From Ipomoea triloba (Eukaryota; Streptophyta; Magnoliopsida; Solanales; Convolvulaceae), in assembly GCF_003576645.1 (NCBI RefSeq), contig NC_044917.1, positions 4,722,161 to 4,786,160 of the forward strand: 64,000 bases of DNA. Reading direction: 5' to 3'. The notes beneath the pieces are model-generated. The model saw nothing but the letters and a program-made list of their open reading frames with translations, ran no database searches and had not been told where the DNA came from. This document shows, piece after piece, positions 58,115 through 64,000 of the stretch (position 1 is its first letter; each line of letters begins with the position of its first letter). The translations under genes and the position numbers were made by a program.

Positions 58115-59215
58115 ATGGCTGCAGCGAGGGACAGGGGAAAGGCGAAGAAGGCTATGGAGGAAGAGGCGGATGAAGGCAGGGAGTTTGAGAGGCAACAATG
58201 GAGGCCAGTTTTAGAAGAAGCTTCCATGTCCGATAGGCCACTCAAGAAGATCAGAAGTCCAGACCATCAATCCTCCTCGTCATCATCATCCATGGTTCCT
58301 CCTCCTCTGTCATCTTCATATTCCAATTCGGGCCCTGTTTTTCCTTTCGCCTTCGATGGAACCCAACAATTAGGATCAACCGTTCCTCTGTTACACCCGC
58401 AGTATCATCATCATACTCATCAGCAACAAATGATCTCATTCTCTCCTCAACAGCCGCAACAGAATTTCGCTTACCCGCCATATTTCGCCGGGAATTTGGC
58501 GCCGTCGCAGCACAATCAGCAGCTGATGCAGTATTGGAACGACAGTTTGAATTTGAGCCCGAGAGGGAGGATGATTATGAGCCGGTTCGGCCACCGCCCG
58601 CCGGTTCAGCCCCTGAATACTACAAAGCTCTACAGGGGAGTGCGGCAGAGACATTGGGGGAAATGGGTGGCGGAGATTCGTCTCCCTAGAAACCGTACAC
58701 GTCTCTGGCTCGGCACCTTCGACACGGCGGAGGACGCCGCCATGGCCTACGACCGAGAGGCCTATAAGCTGCGAGGCGAGAATGCTCGCCTCAATTTCCC
58801 CCAGCTCTTCCTCGGCAAAGACAGGGGAGGTGGAGGAGCCTCCACGGCGCCCAGCTCGTCCTCTTCGTCTCCCACCACGCCCAGCAAGAGATTAGCTTCG
58901 AAGGGAGAAGATGATGCGAAGAAATTGCCGGCGACTCAAGAGGAGGAGTCGAGCGAGGTCACCGGAAGCGATGAGGTTCAGGAAAACGTGGAGAGCGCTT
59001 CGTCGGAATTGGTGTGGAATGAAATGGCGGAAGCTTGGTTGAATGCAATGCCGGCGGGTTGGGGTCCTACCAGTCCGGTATGGGATGATTTAGACGCTAC
59101 TAATAGTCTCATGTTGCCCTCTAATCTTCCATTTTCCGATCCCAATCAACAAGACCACACATCTTCCCCATCTTCATGCCCCATGAGACCTTTCTTTCCC
59201 AATGATCAAGACTAA
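58115..59215 (+). CDS. AP2/ERF transcription factor, DREB subgroup A-6 type (366 aa, intronless)
   Basis: The start is the ATG at 58,115 ([17 protein letters not shown]); the frame is open upstream but only from a GTG. There is one AP2 domain at about residues 172-229, beginning [18 protein letters not shown] and ending [17 protein letters not shown], with the YRG and RAYD-like ([11 protein letters not shown]) elements. GKWVAEIR has the Val of DREB proteins and [21 protein letters not shown] fits group A-6 (RAP2.4/ERF053-061 relatives). The N-terminal third is Ser-, Gln- and His-rich, with a basic PLKKIRSP motif that may be a nuclear signal. The C-terminus is acidic with [16 protein letters not shown], a possible activation segment. 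Group A-6 factors act in wounding, dehydration and light responses. The exact orthologue is not determinable here. Confidence 0.92.
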   Translation: MAAARDRGKAKKAMEEEADEGREFERQQWRPVLEEASMSDRPLKKIRSPDHQSSSSSSSMVPPPLSSSYSNSGPVFPFAFDGTQQLGSTVPLLHPQYHHHTHQQQMISFSPQQPQQNFAYPPYFAGNLAPSQHNQQLMQYWNDSLNLSPRGRMIMSRFGHRPPVQPLNTTKLYRGVRQRHWGKWVAEIRLPRNRTRLWLGTFDTAEDAAMAYDREAYKLRGENARLNFPQLFLGKDRGGGGASTAPSSSSSSPTTPSKRLASKGEDDAKKLPATQEEESSEVTGSDEVQENVESASSELVWNEMAEAWLNAMPAGWGPTSPVWDDLDATNSLMLPSNLPFSDPNQQDHTSSPSSCPMRPFFPNDQD

Positions 59216-62200
59216 ATTAGGTTCACCCTATATTTCTTCTCAAATCTCACTGGTTGTGTGTTTTTCATGGAACAACCTGTGATTCATCTCTCAGCTTCAC
59301 ATCATCATCACATATACACTTAGTGTCCTCATGCATAGCTCTGAATCTCTGATCGAGTGCGAGTGTAATGACCATCAAATATCCAGACTTAAAATCCTCA
59401 ATAGCCAGGATCTCAGTCTTGAAACAAAAAACACACTCAAATCTTGTTTGACTGAAACACATCCTACAATTTATCTCCTCTCACAATCTCCCGAGCATGA
59501 GGTGAGGGGTCTTAGATTTAGGGTTACACTTTTAGCCTTTATTTGCATTCCTCATTCCTCAATCCTCATGCCATCTGCAAAAAAGCTGCCTATTAAAGGC
59601 TTTTCGCAATGGCTAATTTCATTTCATTTCATGCTTCATGTTTTTCACTTTTGTCGCATCATCATATCATTACTACACAGTTCAGTTCTTCATTTCATTA
59701 GGTGTTTATGAAGACTTAGCAGTTGTGATCACACTACTATATCAGAAGCTTAGGATCAGCTTAGAGGGAGACGCTTTTATGATCTTCTTCTCAATCGATT
59801 CCTACATCACCACTACTTTTTTTCTTTTTTCTTTTTCTTTCTTTCTTTTTTCCTGTACATTCTGGTATGGTTTCTGGGATCACAGTGTATTGTAATGTTT
59901 CTCTGGTTTTCTGCAATTATATGGTTTTTAAGTAATAATTTTGTGTGTGTGTGTTTTTTTGGCATGCTTAGATTAAATGCTAGGTGGTATGGAAATGTAA
60001 AATAAAAAAATATAACACTGACCTATTGACTTATTGATTTGAATTGATCAAGTATAAATAACATATGATGTTTTTCTCTTTGAGATCATTTGTCGATTAG
60101 AGTTACAATGTAAGGTTTTATCACATACACATCTTCGGATAGTAATTATAAATTTCTCTCATCACTAAAAAAAAAAAAAAGAATACAAGAAAATGTAAAA
60201 GAGCGTGTGTGTATATATAAAGAATTAAATAGAAGTGACATTCACCTTTAAAAGTTTGTGTATTATAGATTATGTGCAAGAAACGTATTTAGAACTTCCC
60301 AAAATAAACATGCCCATAAAGTAGAAAATGTTGTCTTACAAAAGGGTGTTCAAGAATGACTAAATAAAAAGGTTAAGGAACAAATTAAGTGGTTGTTTAA
60401 TTCAATAAGTTGATACTTTTAAAGGTCAATTGAAATATATCTACAAGGTTCATCCGAGTTTGAATTTATTTGTTTAGTTGTAAACACCAATGTATAAGTC
60501 TTTTAAGAAACTTGACATCACTAAAATATGTTTAATTATTTATTCTTCACTGAAACTTTAAAACAACCGTAAGTGAGAATATTTTACCTTTAAAGACTAT
60601 TTTACATCCCTAGAATGTTGCATTTCCCAAAGTATTTCAGCAGGAAATGATGAACATTATATTTTGGGAGGAATCTTATAACGCTTATCTTCTTGGAAAT
60701 GGTTGTTGTTTAGGAAATCTCTTAGCATCACTCCAAAGCAAAGCTTAGTGACTTTCAGTACTAAATTCTGCAGCATAAACAAAGTAGCAAGTGGTGTAGT
60801 TATCCCATAAGTAGCACACCTTTCTTGTTTATTAATTATTTTAATCCTCTCAAATTAAGTATAATAATGGAGATAACATTTTGGTTAGGCAAAAGGTGGG
60901 GCCACTCACCGGCCTATTAGATCATCTTAATTTCTTAATTGGAACGTCACAATATGGATCAGTGCAGTCTGTGATACTGAAAATGACATTATGTGCTTAT
61001 ATTATCAACACTTAAATTAAAGTAAAAACCTCATTTTTTAAATCATTGTTATAACAATTAAACCTAATGTCGCAATAATAACCGAGAATCAAGTAATTAA
61101 CAACGTGTTTGGTTTATGAAATAGATTGGGAATGAAATACCATTTTCGGGAATAGACCTATTACATTGTTTGTCTTGTCCTATTCAAATATCTCAACCGT
61201 TTTCTAGTGCAATTTACACATCTCCTGTATGGTTTACAAGTTAATATTCAATAGTAGAGTATATCGTGCACATCTTTAAATAGTGACAGTGATTTTTCTC
61301 TGTCCCCAAAATAAATAAATAAATGCTAAATATCTTAATGTTGTGGTTGAATCATAATCCCTGGATTACGGTAACTGGTCTTATCGTTAGACCTAAAGCA
61401 TGCTCAACATTGATGCCATGGTGTGGCGGGCCGGCGGCTGCCTTTTGAATTTTTATTTTTTATTTTTGAAAACAAATAATAAAAATTAGTAGAAAGTCAA
61501 ATTTATCATGAATTATAATAATTGCAATGATCACGCAGAAATATATAAATGTTGACTTTGTTTATAATATGACACTAATTTTTTAAAAAATTAAAAAACC
61601 TCGGATATAATAAATTTCATGAACTAAATTTTAACGTTAACAAATTCAAAAGTAATCCGGAATGTTAGGAAATTATATTAATTAGGATAGTATATATGTT
61701 CATCTCCTTCTTCTTTAGGGTATATATATATGAGAATAACAAGATTTAAATGCAAATCTATTTATTTGTAGACTATCTTTCTTTTGATTTAATGCACAGA
61801 AAATGAGGAGAGTTGTGCATATAGCAGAACCATCCAAGAACTAGAAAGCAGTTATGTCCACATCTCATTAGTTGAGTGTTCATTATCAAGCTTGGTTAAA
61901 GAGATTCAATTGAAACAAATTTTAAATATATAAAAATAATAAATAAATAATGACTACTTGATAACATTGCAATATTAATTTATTTGGGGCATATTGTATT
62001 TTTTTTTAATTATAAAAATCTTGGTTAATAATGATAAATTAGTTGCTTTCTGGGCTTAACATGTGGGTCTGGGAATGGGCTCTAGTATGGGCCTGAATCT
62101 GATCCTCCAGGCCCAGGGCCCAGATCACAGCTACAATTGTATACACTATTTCAGCCAACCCCTAAAAATATCAAAGAGAATCCAAAACTCAAGATTTGAT

Positions 62201-62396
62201 TGGATGAGAAAGATGACATTCCATTACTAGTAGATGACCATCTTATCCCTACCCTACCCCACATCCTCCACCCTGTTCCTATCCCAACAATTATTCAGAA
62301 CTGGCTAAAACTGGTGACACACAGACATCCTAAAAGGATTTTTCCCCATTTCCAGACATTTACAGAAGATTTCTTTGGTGTAGTAAAGCTCTAATA
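59216..62396. other. ERF 3' flank, intergenic DNA and POR upstream region
   Basis: Trailer of the ERF gene to roughly 59.9 kb, then AT-rich DNA with short TA and A runs and no recognised gene. 61,100-61,200 reads like MITE interior (GTGTTTGGTTTATGAAA). The last 200 bp are C-rich promoter/leader DNA of the POR gene. Confidence 0.55.
62239..62248 (-). promoter_or_regulatory. I-box-like GATAAG element upstream of POR
   Basis: CATCTTATCC on the plus strand is GGATAAGATG on the minus strand, a match to the I-box/GATA motif of light-regulated plant promoters. It lies 149-158 bp upstream of the POR start codon. It may be promoter or leader, since no TATA box was located. Confidence 0.4.

Positions 62397-64000
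<1,604 letters not shown>

Noticed and set aside
62200..62394. 64-codon open frame directly upstream of POR, as a possible upstream ORF
   Set aside because: It opens with TTG. The nearest ATG (62,204) is in another frame and ends after a few codons. The stretch is C-rich leader/promoter DNA.

Overview
This is a gene-poor, AT-rich, transposon-dense window of a dicot plant nuclear genome. The evidence is GT-AG introns, plant-only families (DUF789, DREB-type AP2/ERF, EPF-like peptide, NDR1/HIN1-like protein, light-dependent protochlorophyllide oxidoreductase), plant LINEs, Mutator-like elements and a Helitron. An asterid is my guess; the sequence does not prove it.

Layout. 1-3.87 kb is AT-rich intergenic DNA. 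3,879-12,884 is a complete 9.0-kb Mutator-like element (MULE) with 9-bp target duplications. It carries two convergent, multi-exon, damaged genes: an Ulp1-type cysteine protease gene (+) and a FAR1-related transposase gene (-). Its non-coding parts are full of a short motif, TTCTGTGTATT. 13-22.5 kb is a repeat landscape: a MITE with about 207-bp inverted arms, two MULE-like MITEs (one with a LINE tail nested inside), SINE-like remnants and tail-only LINE insertions. 23.2-25.6 kb is an intact six-exon DUF789 gene (+). 26-35 kb is again repeats: a second copy of the GTGAGAC-type MITE, a LINE fragment with a very long target duplication, a 748-bp non-autonomous relative of the 9-kb MULE (30,213-30,960), a GC-rich organelle-like patch and a degenerate LINE lacking reverse transcriptase. 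35.7-38.7 kb is an ELMO-domain gene (-). 41.1-41.7 kb is an EPFL7-like secreted Cys-rich peptide gene (-). 44.5 kb is an intronless small basic protein gene (+), and 45.8-46.5 kb an NHL/LEA_2 membrane protein gene (+). 46.5-58 kb is intergenic with a Tourist-like MITE, a 1.55-kb Helitron (51,319-52,871) and an old MITE. 58.1-59.2 kb is an intronless DREB A-6 type AP2/ERF gene (+). 62.4 kb to the window end is the 5' four exons of a POR gene (+).

How parts relate. The host genes show no functional clustering. The mobile DNA is related in families. The 9-kb MULE, the 748-bp element and the 200-272-bp MITEs share terminal sequences of the type GCAAxTTxTAC/GTATAAxxxTTGC with 9-11-bp target duplications, consistent with one transposase system and its dependants. 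Two LINE 3' ends (tails ...TTTTACC-A(n) and ...TTTC-A(n)) recur as insertions so truncated that little more than the poly-A tail and the target duplication remains.
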